In this document: piece after piece, positions 1-7,234 of the stretch
How the letters are laid out: every line of letters starts with the position of its first letter
How positions within the stretch are numbered: position 1 is the stretch's first letter
Source: an uncultured Prevotella sp.
GTDB taxonomy: Bacteria > Bacteroidota > Bacteroidia > Bacteroidales > Bacteroidaceae
Reading direction: 5' to 3'
Length of the DNA: 64,000 nt
Assembly (NCBI GenBank): GCA_900315525.1
Contig: OMZO01000019.1
Location: forward strand, 22,516 to 86,515
Notes under the pieces: generated by a model
Seen by the model: the letters and a program-made list of their open reading frames with translations, nothing else
Database searches by the model: none
What the model was told of the DNA's origin: nothing
Translations under genes and position numbers: made by a program

Positions 1-360
1 GGCATCGAGGATGTCGATGGCATGAACGGCCATCTGAAGAAGCATAGCCAGGAGGACATCAACCGCATCGCCGAGGAACAAGAGAAGATTGCCCAGCGCC
101 AGGACCGCCGCAACCGCTACTATGGAGGCGAAGGCACCACCAAGCGCTACAAGCGTCGCCCGAACATCTATCTCTTCCGTCCAGAAGACCTCGACAACGA
201 CGATGTCATCTCAGCCGTAGAGTCCACACCGACCTACAAGCGCACGCGTGATATCCTTGATAGCATCAACAGTCAGGCAAGCGGCGACCTGCTCAGCTCC
301 GCCGCCGATAGTGCCCCCACCGATACCGCCGAAACGATCCAAGGCATGATCCGCTTCTAA
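1..360 (+). CDS. ftsZ: Probable cell division protein FtsZ, C-terminal end (partial)
   Basis: The reading frame is open from base 1, so only the last 119 residues are visible and the 5' end lies outside the window. The segment is a charged linker rich in E, Q, K and R (residues about 8-60), followed by a conserved-looking block NIYLFRPEDLDNDDVISAV and a short motif ESTPTYKR. That motif resembles the C-terminal peptide of FtsZ that binds FtsA and other partners (core P-A/T-F/Y-x-R), preceded as usual by a disordered linker. The GTPase domain is not in view, so the identification rests on this tail alone. About 30 residues follow the motif, which is longer than in many FtsZ proteins. If not FtsZ it is an unrecognised protein. 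A terminator follows directly. Confidence 0.45.
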   Translation, partial: GIEDVDGMNGHLKKHSQEDINRIAEEQEKIAQRQDRRNRYYGGEGTTKRYKRRPNIYLFRPEDLDNDDVISAVESTPTYKRTRDILDSINSQASGDLLSSAADSAPTDTAETIQGMIRF

Positions 361-377
361 ACAAACTACATATAAAA

Positions 378-414
378 AAAGGCCCGTTCCCAATGGTTGA
401 GAGCGGGCCTTTTA
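378..414 (+). terminator. Intrinsic terminator after the first gene
   Basis: A nine-base-pair stem, GGCCCGTTC pairing with GAGCGGGCC (one G-U), is flanked by an A-run on the left and TTTT on the right. It can therefore act in both directions, serving the plus-strand gene ending at 360 and the convergent recO gene. Confidence 0.85.
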
Positions 415-420
415 ATTCAA

Positions 421-475
421 AATACTCGCCACTTATTCTGCAATACTCGTCACTTACTGCAAAATAAGTGTCTCT
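421..475. repeat. Short direct repeats
   Basis: The unit AATACTCG(C/T)CACTTA occurs at 421 and 442, 21 bp apart. A further inverted copy of its end (AATAAGTG) lies at about 463-470, so part of the array can also fold. No protein-coding signal covers it. It lies immediately beside the palindrome cluster at 500-565. Confidence 0.6.
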
Positions 476-499
476 TAATCCGACAACTTAAGCCGAAGA

Positions 500-565
500 A
501 TTATTCCCACACTGGGAATAATTTGGTCCCAAGGTGGGAACATATTAGTCCCAGTGTGGGAATAA
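500..565. repeat. Three short palindromes with 22-bp spacing
   Basis: TTCCCACACTGGGAA (504-518), TCCCAAGGTGGGA (527-539) and TCCCAGTGTGGGA (549-561) are three related palindromes with centres at 511, 533 and 555, exactly 22 bp apart, about two helical turns. The last abuts the recO stop codon. The repeat could be a protein-binding array or an intergenic repeat family. What binds it is not known from the sequence. Confidence 0.75.
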
Positions 566-1291
566 TTAACGATAAAGGTCCTGGAGGACGGCGACGGACT
601 TGAGCTCGGGGAAGTCAGGGATATGAAGTCGATAATAGGCCAAAGTGACTTCCAACAGCCGATTGCGCTCCTGATGCGTCATGCGGAAAAGGTGCATCGT
701 CGGATAGTCCATACGCATCATCAGTTGCACCTTCTCGGCCTCAACGGGATCCAAAAAATCGCGATGCACAGGAGGGGCAGCACAGAACACGCTCTCACGA
801 AGATCAAAATAGTCACCTGGGAGATAGTCATCAAGATTAGGATAAAAACCCAGGAAACGGCTCAGGCGCATCAGAAAGACAAGATGGAAGCTGGCAAAAC
901 TACTGGGCTGGCCATCAAACCACTGAAGGCTATTGACGATATAGTCGAACAAAGGCTCATTGCGCTGCTCTGAGCGAAGCGCATGATAGAGAAACTCCGA
1001 CAAAAAAAGCGAGATGGCAAGTTTGTGAGCATCAAAGGGAATCGAGGAAAACGGTGATGACAGGCGGACGTCTGCTAACTTCTGCAACTGAAGCTTGGGG
1101 CGCACATCGGTCTCTATCTCCAACAGCGTGAGGGGCTGGAAAAACTGCTTCTTGAATTTCGACTTCGACGATTTTGGTATGTTGACGATAAACGACAGAT
1201 GACCATGACTCCTGGTGAACATATCCACGATGAGTCTGGTCTCACCATACTTAAGAGAATGAAGCACAATGGCTTGGGTTTTATTCAACAT
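566..1291 (-). CDS. recO: DNA repair protein RecO
   Basis: The product (241 residues from the chosen start) is a RecO protein of normal length for Bacteroidota. RecO acts in the RecFOR pathway, loading RecA on SSB-coated single-stranded DNA. The N-terminal OB-fold begins with LNKTQAIVLHSLKYGE and is followed by a helical region; the zinc-binding Cys cluster of some RecO proteins is absent, as is common in this phylum. The ATG at 1291 is preferred over an in-frame TTG nine bases upstream, because RecO proteins usually start with ML-x-KT. A -7 element (TACTTTTG) sits at 1298-1305, so the start codon is at or very close to the expected transcription start and the mRNA may be nearly leaderless. 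The gene is monocistronic and convergent with the probable ftsZ. Confidence 0.93.
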   Translation of the reverse strand: MLNKTQAIVLHSLKYGETRLIVDMFTRSHGHLSFIVNIPKSSKSKFKKQFFQPLTLLEIETDVRPKLQLQKLADVRLSSPFSSIPFDAHKLAISLFLSEFLYHALRSEQRNEPLFDYIVNSLQWFDGQPSSFASFHLVFLMRLSRFLGFYPNLDDYLPGDYFDLRESVFCAAPPVHRDFLDPVEAEKVQLMMRMDYPTMHLFRMTHQERNRLLEVTLAYYRLHIPDFPELKSVAVLQDLYR

Positions 1292-1297
1292 ACGATG

Positions 1298-1305
1298 CAA
1301 AAGTA
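1298..1305 (-). promoter_or_regulatory. -7 promoter element for recO
   Basis: The minus strand reads TACTTTTG, matching the Bacteroidota TAnnTTTG element. No good TTTG -33 box is visible. The distance to the recO ATG is only about 7 bases. Confidence 0.55.
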
Positions 1306-1345
1306 CAAAAAAAATTAGTAAAATAGCATTTTTTTATTAGAAAAT

Positions 1346-1376
1346 TTTGTCAATTGGAAAAATAGCTGTACCTTTG
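1346..1376 (+). promoter_or_regulatory. Promoter for tRNA-Glu (and probably rpsT)
   Basis: TTTG at 1346-1349 and TACCTTTG at 1369-1376 are separated by 19 bp, a very good match to the Bacteroidota housekeeping promoter. tRNA-Glu starts 20 bp downstream. Confidence 0.8.
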
Positions 1377-1395
1377 CACCCGCAAAAATGGCGAC

Positions 1396-1470
1396 GGTCC
1401 CTTCGTCTATCGGTTAGGACGAGAGATTTTCATTCTCTAAAGAGGAGTTCGACTCTCCTAGGGACTACCA
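1396..1470 (+). tRNA. tRNA-Glu (anticodon TTC)
   Basis: A full cloverleaf can be drawn: acceptor GGTCCCT/AGGGACT (first pair G-U), D stem GTCT/GGAC, anticodon stem AGAGA/TCTCT with loop TTTTCAT giving anticodon TTC, and T arm AGGAG/CTCCT with loop TTCGACT. The 3' CCA is encoded at 1468-1470. It is probably co-transcribed with rpsT downstream. Confidence 0.95.
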
Positions 1471-1530
1471 CTTAAATCTGCCATCTGCACAGCCAAGTGC
1501 TACCTGCGCAATCGGGGACAAGGTGACAGA

Positions 1531-1549
1531 AGGCTTCACCAAGAAGCCT
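1531..1549 (+). other. Hairpin in the tRNA-Glu / rpsT spacer
   Basis: A perfect 7-bp stem, AGGCTTC and GAAGCCT, surrounds a 5-base loop in the 149-bp spacer between tRNA-Glu and rpsT. There is no T-run, so it is not a terminator. It could be an RNA-processing signal or part of an S20 autoregulatory leader; this is inference only. Confidence 0.35.
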
Positions 1550-1619
1550 GCCCAGGGCGGCCATAGCGGCGCAAGACCCATAAGCTTTAAATTAACAATT
1601 AAAAATTAAGAATTAAAAA

Positions 1620-1874
1620 ATGGCAAATCACAAGTCAAGTGTGAAGCGTATCCGTCAGGACAAGAAGAAGGCACTTCACAACCACTACTACGCAAAGACA
1701 ATGCGTAACGCTGTACGCAAGCTCCGCGCAATGGAGAACAAGGAAGAGGCAATAGCTCTGTATCCGAAGGTACAGAAGATGCTCGACAAGCTGGCTAAGA
1801 CCAACATCATCCACAAGAACAAGGCAGCCAACTTGAAGTCAAGCCTCGCTCTGCACATCAACAAGCTGGGATAA
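1620..1874 (+). CDS. rpsT: 30S ribosomal protein bS20
   Basis: This 84-residue basic protein begins [17 protein letters not shown] and has the regular Lys/Arg-rich helices of bS20, which binds 16S rRNA early in 30S assembly. Length and sequence are normal. It is preceded by a strongly AT-rich leader, typical of Bacteroidota genes that lack a Shine-Dalgarno sequence. No promoter of its own stands out, so it is probably read from the tRNA-Glu promoter. A terminator follows at 1898-1937, before gyrB. Confidence 0.97.
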   Translation: MANHKSSVKRIRQDKKKALHNHYYAKTMRNAVRKLRAMENKEEAIALYPKVQKMLDKLAKTNIIHKNKAANLKSSLALHINKLG

Positions 1875-1897
1875 TCAACAGATTGAGACTAGCATAC

Positions 1898-1937
1898 GCG
1901 GGTCATTTGCAAAATGCAGATGATCCGCTTATTTTTT
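1898..1937 (+). terminator. Intrinsic terminator after rpsT
   Basis: The outer stem GCGGGTCAT/ATGATCCGC (one G-U) and an inner TGCA/TGCA stem are followed by TTATTTTTT. This separates rpsT from the gyrB promoter. Confidence 0.85.
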
Positions 1938-1949
1938 GTAGTTTTTTAG

Positions 1950-1970
1950 CAGATAAACTACGTTTATCTG
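1950..1970 (+). promoter_or_regulatory. Palindrome at the -33 region of the gyrB promoter
   Basis: CAGATAAAC-TAC-GTTTATCTG is a perfect 9-bp inverted repeat with a 3-bp centre. It ends 12 bp before the -7 element of gyrB, so it covers the place where the -33 box should be. It could be an operator or a structure sensitive to supercoiling; no regulator is identified. Confidence 0.55.
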
Positions 1971-1982
1971 ACAAATTTTTCG

Positions 1983-1990
1983 TAACTTTG
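1983..1990 (+). promoter_or_regulatory. -7 promoter element for gyrB
   Basis: TAACTTTG matches TAnnTTTG and lies 25 bp before the gyrB ATG. A canonical TTTG -33 box is missing; that position is occupied by the palindrome at 1950-1970. Confidence 0.65.
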
Positions 1991-2014
1991 CACACAATTA
2001 GCAAAATTACAAAA

Positions 2015-3991
2015 ATGACAGAAGAACAACTGAATCAAGAACAAAATTATTCCGCGAGTAACATTCAGGTGCTCGAGGGATTGGAAGCCGTGCGCAAGCG
2101 TCCGGCCATGTACATCGGAGACATCAGTGAGAAGGGCCTGCACCATCTCGTCAATGAGACGGTGGATAACTCCATCGACGAGGCGATGGCCGGCTATTGT
2201 ACACATATAGAAGTAACCATCAATGAGGATAACTCTATCACCGTTCAGGATAACGGTCGTGGTATCCCTGTGGATGAGCATGAGAAGATGCACAAGTCTG
2301 CACTGGAAGTCGTCATGACCGTGCTGCATGCCGGTGGTAAGTTCGACAAGGGCTCTTACAAGGTATCAGGAGGTCTTCATGGTGTAGGTGTCAGCTGTGT
2401 GAATGCTCTTTCCACGCACATGATGTCGCAGGTGTTCCGCAACGGCCACATCTATCAGCAGGAGTATGAGAAGGGTAAACCGCTTTACGACGTGAAGATT
2501 GTGGGCGACACGGAGCTCACGGGTACGCGCCAGCAGTTCTGGCCCGACGGCAGTATCTTCACCACGACGGAATACAAATACGATATCATTGCTCGTCGTA
2601 TGCGCGAGCTGGCCTATCTGAATGCAGGTATTACCATCACGCTGACAGACCTGCGCCCTGATGAGGAAGGCAACCTGAAACAGCCAGAGGTATTCCACGC
2701 CAAGGAGGGCTTGAAGGAGTTTGTGCGCTACGTAGATCGTCACCGCCAGTCGATCATCGGCGACCCGATCTGCCTGAAGACTGAAAAGGACGGTGTGCCC
2801 ATCGAGGTGGCACTGCTCTATAACAGTGACTATTCGGAGAATATCCACTCTTACGTGAACAATATCAACACCATCGAGGGTGGTACCCACCTGACAGGTT
2901 TCCGTATCGCCTTAGCTCGTACACTGAAGAAATATGCAGATGAGGACGATCAGCTGCGCAAACAAATCGAGAAGGCCAAGATCGAGGTGGCACAGGATGA
3001 CTTCCGCGAAGGTCTGACAGCTATCATCTCTGTGAAGGTGGCTGAGCCTCAGTTTGAGGGACAGACCAAGACAAAACTGGGTAACTCTGAGGTAAACGGT
3101 GCCGTACAGAAGGCTGTAGGTGAGGCTATGACCAACTATCTGGAGGAGCACCCGAAAGAGGCACATACCATCTGTGAGAAGGTGATTCTGGCTGCCACAG
3201 CGCGTATCGCTGCCCGCAAGGCGCGTGAGAGCGTACAGCGCAAGAACCCGATGACAGGTGGTGGACTGCCCGGCAAGCTGGCAGACTGCTCCAACAAGGA
3301 TCCTAAGGACTGTGAGATCTTCCTCGTCGAGGGTGACTCCGCAGGTGGTTCTGCAAAACAGGGTCGTGACCGTCATTTCCAGGCTATCCTGCCCTTGCGC
3401 GGTAAGATCCTGAATGTGGAGAAAGTGCAGTGGCACCGCGTGTTCGAGGCTGAATCTGTAATGAATATCATCCAGAGTATCGGTGTACGCTTCGGTGTTG
3501 ATGGCGAGGATTCCAAGGAGGCTAACATCGACAAGCTGCGCTACGACAAGATTATCATCATGACCGACGCCGACGTCGATGGCTCGCACATCGACACGCT
3601 GATCATGACACTCTTCTACCGCTTTATGCCTCAGGTGATCCAGGGCGGACATCTCTATATCGCTACACCGCCTCTCTACAAGTGTACCTATAAGAAGAAC
3701 TCGGAATACTGCTACACCGAGCAACAGCGCCAGGCCTTCATCGACAAGTACGTGGCTGGCAACGTCGATGACAAAGGTCTGCACACACAGCGCTACAAAG
3801 GTCTTGGTGAGATGAATCCGGAACAGCTTTGGGAGACGACCATGAATCCCGAGAACCGTCTGCTGAAGCAGGTGACCATCGAGAATGCCGCTGAGGCTGA
3901 CGAGATCTTCTCTATGCTGATGGGTGACGACGTAGAGCCACGCCGTGAGTTCATTGAGAAGAACGCGACCTACGCCAACATCGACGCATAA
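2015..3991 (+). CDS. gyrB: DNA gyrase subunit B
   Basis: GyrB is the ATPase subunit of DNA gyrase, which introduces negative supercoils. The 658-residue product has the GHKL ATPase domain (MYIGD near residue 33, DNGRGIP at about 79-85, GGLHGVGVSCVNAL), the transducer domain, and the TOPRIM region with EGDSAGG (Glu439) and DADVDGSH (Asp518, 520 and 522), ending with the conserved RYKGLGEMNPEQLWETTMNP block. Length is normal. The ATG at 2015 is chosen because an upstream in-frame start would lie before the terminator and promoter and adds 44 unconserved residues. The gene stands alone, between a promoter with an unusual palindrome and a strong terminator. Confidence 0.97.
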   Translation: MTEEQLNQEQNYSASNIQVLEGLEAVRKRPAMYIGDISEKGLHHLVNETVDNSIDEAMAGYCTHIEVTINEDNSITVQDNGRGIPVDEHEKMHKSALEVVMTVLHAGGKFDKGSYKVSGGLHGVGVSCVNALSTHMMSQVFRNGHIYQQEYEKGKPLYDVKIVGDTELTGTRQQFWPDGSIFTTTEYKYDIIARRMRELAYLNAGITITLTDLRPDEEGNLKQPEVFHAKEGLKEFVRYVDRHRQSIIGDPICLKTEKDGVPIEVALLYNSDYSENIHSYVNNINTIEGGTHLTGFRIALARTLKKYADEDDQLRKQIEKAKIEVAQDDFREGLTAIISVKVAEPQFEGQTKTKLGNSEVNGAVQKAVGEAMTNYLEEHPKEAHTICEKVILAATARIAARKARESVQRKNPMTGGGLPGKLADCSNKDPKDCEIFLVEGDSAGGSAKQGRDRHFQAILPLRGKILNVEKVQWHRVFEAESVMNIIQSIGVRFGVDGEDSKEANIDKLRYDKIIIMTDADVDGSHIDTLIMTLFYRFMPQVIQGGHLYIATPPLYKCTYKKNSEYCYTEQQRQAFIDKYVAGNVDDKGLHTQRYKGLGEMNPEQLWETTMNPENRLLKQVTIENAAEADEIFSMLMGDDVEPRREFIEKNATYANIDA

Positions 3992-4017
3992 GAATCATCA
4001 CTCATCTATAATTTCAG

Positions 4018-4056
4018 CCCACCCGATACAAGTTACATCTTGTCGGGTGGGTTTTT
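4018..4056 (+). terminator. Intrinsic terminator after gyrB
   Basis: The stem CCCACCCGA..CAAG / CTTGTCGGGTGGG, with a 2-base bulge, is followed by TTTTT. It lies between the convergent gyrB and the lipoprotein gene ending at 4060. Confidence 0.88.
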
Positions 4057-4059
4057 CTA

Positions 4060-4620
4060 TTAATTCCAAGCTCGTAGGATAGTACCGTCGAAAAAAGCGT
4101 TGTAGGTAAGCAGACGGTCATGATTACCTGCATCCCCACGGGCTCTGATGCCACTGTTCACATCATAGCTGCGGTCACACTTGGCACAATGGAGCAACTG
4201 GCCATTGTTCTGCCATGTCAGGGGGTAATTGATACCAGTATAGTCAGCCAGACAGTTCGGACATTGTCCATCGTAGGCAACGAGCTTGCCAATTTCATAA
4301 CTACTCACACCAATGATAATGCAATCGTTGGCCCCTAGGTAAAAGGCTACTTGGGTCTCTCGCTGGGTAGTCAGGGAGATATCCTCTGTCGCATTATCAA
4401 AGTTACGGGTGGTCTTCAGATGACGCACACCCTTATTATCGACATAGGTCTGAACTTTACAGAAATGACCACTGTTGCCCAAGATGCCTGTCAGATGGCA
4501 TGGCAGCGGATGGAGAGAGGTGTCGAAGAGGAAACTACAACGATAGGCACGACTAATCGTGTCATCAGCGTTACAGGCTGCCAACAACACACCTACCAGA
4601 ACTGCCAATAACCTTTTCAT
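4060..4620 (-). CDS. Lipoprotein with a four-cysteine Rieske-like domain
   Basis: This 186-residue protein starts with a lipoprotein signal (MKRLLAVLVGVLLAAC, lipidated Cys16). The second half has CPNC and CAKC about 25 residues apart, in the context AYDGQCPNC ... LLHCAKCDRSYDVNSG. That is the layout of Rieske-fold proteins, but with four Cys instead of the Cys-x-His / Cys-x2-His ligands of a true 2Fe-2S Rieske centre. It may bind zinc or another metal; no enzymatic role can be assigned. Its ATG overlaps the argH stop codon (ATGA, 4 bp), so translation is probably coupled to argH. A purely structural envelope role is equally possible. Confidence 0.7.
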   Translation of the reverse strand: MKRLLAVLVGVLLAACNADDTISRAYRCSFLFDTSLHPLPCHLTGILGNSGHFCKVQTYVDNKGVRHLKTTRNFDNATEDISLTTQRETQVAFYLGANDCIIIGVSSYEIGKLVAYDGQCPNCLADYTGINYPLTWQNNGQLLHCAKCDRSYDVNSGIRARGDAGNHDRLLTYNAFFDGTILRAWN

Positions 4621-5951
4621 CGGCCTAACAAGGCTCGCTCTGCCTCAGTCATACGTTCAAAGTGGAATCCGTCGAGTGTCAGCTGCATCAACTGCTGAAT
4701 CTCTTCGTTACAGAGATTGCCGATAGAGCCCTCATGGGTGTGGTGGATATGCTTGTCGGCCTTGAACTGACCTGCCTCAATATCCAAGCCCACTTTCTTA
4801 TAGGCATCGCGGAAAGGCATGCCAGCAGCAGCCAGGCGATTCACCTCCTCGACGGAGAACATTGGGTCGTACATCGGGTTATCGAGGATATGCTCGTTAA
4901 CCTCTATCTTATTAATAATGTAGGCAGCCATCTGCAGACAGTCTTTCAGCTCTCCGAAGGCTGGCAGGAACACTTCCTTGATAATCTGGAGGTCACGGAA
5001 ATAACCGACGGGCAGATTGTTCATGATCAAGGTCACCTGCTGGGGCAGTGACTGCAACTTATTCGACTTGGCACGGATGAGTTCGAAGACATCCGGATTC
5101 TTCTTGTGGGGCATAATCGACGAACCTGTCGTACATTCCTTCGGAAGCTTCACAAACGAGAAGTTCTGGGAATTGAAGAGACAGGCATCGAAGGCCAGCT
5201 TTGCCAGTGTGCCGGCGATGGTAGCAATAGCGAAGCCTACGTTACGCTCCATCTTGCCGCGACCCATCTGGGCATAGACCACGTTATAATCCATCGAGTC
5301 GAAACCCAACAAACGGGTCGTCATCGTGCGATTCAGGGGGAAGGAAGAACCATAGCCTGCTGCAGAACCAAGTGGATTGCGATTAGTCATCTTATAGGCT
5401 GCCTGCAAGAAGAGCATATCATCAGCAAGGCTCTCTGCATAAGCACCAAACCACAGGCCGAAACTGGAGGGCATGGCTATCTGGAGATGGGTGTAGCCTG
5501 GCATGAGGATATCCTTATACTGATTGCTCTTCTGAATCAGCTCGTCAAAGAGGCTCTTCACCTCCTGCGCAATCTCCATCAACTCATGGCGGGTAAAGAG
5601 TTTCAAATCAACAAGCACCTGATCGTTGCGGCTACGGCCGGAATGTATCTTCTTGCCCATATCGCCAAGACGGCGCGTCAACAGCATTTCAACCTGTGAG
5701 TGCACATCCTCCACATCGTCTTCAATCACGAACTCACCTCGCTCACAGAGCTCATAGATAGCTTTCAGCTCTGCCAACAGCTGATGGAGTTCATCTTTCT
5801 CCAACAGACCGATGCTCTCGAGCATCGTGATATGTGCCATCGAACCCAACACATCGTATTTGGCCAGATAGAGATCCATCTCACGGTCTCTGCCGACGGT
5901 AAAGCGCTCTATCTCCTTATTGATCTCAAAGTTCTTTTCCCAGAGTTTCAT
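4617..5951 (-). CDS. argH: Argininosuccinate lyase
   Basis: ArgH splits argininosuccinate into arginine and fumarate, the last step of arginine synthesis, in the cytoplasm. The 444-residue protein belongs to the fumarase/aspartase superfamily: it has the KIHSGRSRNDQV block near residue 105 and the signature GSSIMPHKKNP with the catalytic Ser. Length is normal. It is followed by a lipoprotein gene with a 4-bp overlap, and preceded 24 bp upstream by the SRPBCC gene and then pyrE, so these four genes probably form one minus-strand operon read from the pyrE promoter at 7090-7120. Confidence 0.96.
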   Translation of the reverse strand: MKLWEKNFEINKEIERFTVGRDREMDLYLAKYDVLGSMAHITMLESIGLLEKDELHQLLAELKAIYELCERGEFVIEDDVEDVHSQVEMLLTRRLGDMGKKIHSGRSRNDQVLVDLKLFTRHELMEIAQEVKSLFDELIQKSNQYKDILMPGYTHLQIAMPSSFGLWFGAYAESLADDMLFLQAAYKMTNRNPLGSAAGYGSSFPLNRTMTTRLLGFDSMDYNVVYAQMGRGKMERNVGFAIATIAGTLAKLAFDACLFNSQNFSFVKLPKECTTGSSIMPHKKNPDVFELIRAKSNKLQSLPQQVTLIMNNLPVGYFRDLQIIKEVFLPAFGELKDCLQMAAYIINKIEVNEHILDNPMYDPMFSVEEVNRLAAAGMPFRDAYKKVGLDIEAGQFKADKHIHHTHEGSIGNLCNEEIQQLMQLTLDGFHFERMTEAERALLGR

Positions 5952-5975
5952 CTTAACCCCTTTTATTGTTTCATG

Positions 5976-6407
5976 TTATACGTAATGCACCTGTGCCAAG
6001 GCGTCGGCAATCTTCTCGACACCATCTTGCAAGGGTTTCTCAACCATTTTCTTGATAAACGGATTCAGCTCTGCCTTCACCGTCACCTTCATCTTGGAGT
6101 TGTTCTCATCAACAGGCAAGACCTGCACCCAGACATTAAAAGGTACAGGAGACTGAACCGTCTCGAACTTCACGCACTTAGGCTCCTCGCGGTCACAGAT
6201 ACGGAGTTTCAGTTCTCCGACGGGTGGCACATTAAGCGACACGGTATCTTGATCGAAGCTAAAGTCGTTGACTTTGTCCTCTGGCACACGGTCGCGCACC
6301 TTCTCTAAGTTTCTCAAGTCGCAGATATTGTTATAGACGGCCTGCTGAGAATAGGGCACGAACTTCACGCTACTCTCGAATTTGCTCTCATCTCCGAATA
6401 ATCCCAT
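5976..6407 (-). CDS. SRPBCC-fold protein of unknown ligand
   Basis: This 143-residue cytoplasmic protein starts MGLFGDESKFESSVKFVPYSQQ and has the pattern of an SRPBCC (START/polyketide-cyclase-like) fold: an N-terminal strand with 'VPYSQQAVYNNI', alternating strands ending in KMKVTVKAELNPF, and a long C-terminal helix closing the ligand pocket. Such proteins bind hydrophobic ligands; the substrate here is unknown. An in-frame GTG six bases upstream is possible, but the ATG at 6407 gives the more likely start. It sits between pyrE and argH in the same direction with short gaps, which suggests co-transcription. Confidence 0.8.
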   Translation of the reverse strand: MGLFGDESKFESSVKFVPYSQQAVYNNICDLRNLEKVRDRVPEDKVNDFSFDQDTVSLNVPPVGELKLRICDREEPKCVKFETVQSPVPFNVWVQVLPVDENNSKMKVTVKAELNPFIKKMVEKPLQDGVEKIADALAQVHYV

Positions 6408-6437
6408 AATCACAATTAATTAAATGAGCATTGATCA

Positions 6438-7067
6438 TTATTGCTTCCAGGTATCAGGACTCTTGCGCCACTCAGCGAGCACGGCCTTGTCCTCTTCCTT
6501 GATATAGCCTGTCTTGGCAGCTTCCTCAATCACAGCATCATAGTTGCTAAGCGTAATGAGCTTGACACCGGCTTCCTCAAAGGCTTTCTCTGCCACTGGG
6601 AATCCATAGGTAAACGAAGCCACCATACCTATCACCTCTACGCCATAGGCACGAAGCGCAGCAACGGCCTTCAGCGAGGAACCACCCGTAGAAATCAGAT
6701 CCTCTACCACCACCACCTTGGCACCTGGCTTGATCTCACCTTCTACTTGATTTCCCATACCATGGTCTTTGGGCTTCGGACGCACATAGCTATAAGGCAA
6801 TCCCAGCTGGTCTGCAACAAGTGCTCCCTGTGCAATGGCGCCCGTTGCCACACCAGCTACAGCCTCGGCCTCAGGGAAATATTCCTGGATAGCATGGCAG
6901 AGTTCCAGCTTCACAAACGAACGGAGCTGCGGGAACGACAATGTCTTACGATTATCTGTGTAGATGGGTGACTTCCAGCCTGAAGCCCAAGTGAAGGGCT
7001 CGTTGGGCTGCAGCTTGATGGCTTGGATGTCCATCAGCTTTCTGGCAAATTGATTCTTGATTTCCAT
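6438..7067 (-). CDS. pyrE: Orotate phosphoribosyltransferase
   Basis: PyrE joins orotate to PRPP to form orotidine 5'-monophosphate in pyrimidine synthesis. The 209-residue protein has the type I PRTase PRPP-binding motif VVVVEDLISTGGSS near residue 120 and the flexible-loop region YVRPKPKDHGMGNQ. Length is normal for Bacteroidota. A good promoter (TTTG 7117-7120, 19 bp, TATCTTTG 7090-7097) lies just upstream, so pyrE is probably the first gene of the pyrE-SRPBCC-argH-lipoprotein operon. Confidence 0.96.
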   Translation of the reverse strand: MEIKNQFARKLMDIQAIKLQPNEPFTWASGWKSPIYTDNRKTLSFPQLRSFVKLELCHAIQEYFPEAEAVAGVATGAIAQGALVADQLGLPYSYVRPKPKDHGMGNQVEGEIKPGAKVVVVEDLISTGGSSLKAVAALRAYGVEVIGMVASFTYGFPVAEKAFEEAGVKLITLSNYDAVIEEAAKTGYIKEEDKAVLAEWRKSPDTWKQ

Positions 7068-7089
7068 ACCTATTTATATTATTTGAGTG

Positions 7090-7120
7090 CAAAGATAGTG
7101 CAAATCGAGCGAAATGCAAA
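7090..7120 (-). promoter_or_regulatory. Promoter for pyrE operon
   Basis: On the minus strand TTTG (7117-7120) and TATCTTTG (7090-7097) are separated by 19 bp, matching the Bacteroidota consensus. Confidence 0.75.
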
Positions 7121-7164
7121 ATAAATGCCCATTTATTTTCATTTCCGAGATGCCGTCTATCTTC

Positions 7165-7234
7165 GAGACAAAGTCTCAAAGGTACGAAAAAAAGTAAAAA
7201 GGTAAAAAAGTAAAAAGGTAAAAAAGTAAAAAAA
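7165..7234 (-). repeat. Low-complexity and hairpin element between comF and pyrE
   Basis: Just after comF the minus strand carries about five alternating runs of T with TACC or TAC (7193-7230). Next come a second TACCTTTG element (7177-7184) and a GAGAC-AAA-GTCTC hairpin (7165-7177). The T-rich array could help terminate comF transcription, and the element at 7177 could be an additional pyrE promoter. Similar T/C-rich runs occur at 47021-47051. Confidence 0.45.

Noticed and set aside
397-603. A 68-codon plus-strand frame over the repeats near recO
   Set aside because: Its sequence is made of the direct repeats and palindromes and overlaps a terminator; it has no coding character.
1471-1619. 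Possible 5S rRNA-like or other ncRNA in the tRNA-Glu/rpsT spacer
   Set aside because: Only short similarity (CCATAGCG) and one small hairpin are visible, far from a full 5S or other known RNA.
1883-2014. A 44-codon N-terminal extension of gyrB
   Set aside because: It spans the rpsT terminator, the palindrome and the -7 element, so it is not translated as part of gyrB.
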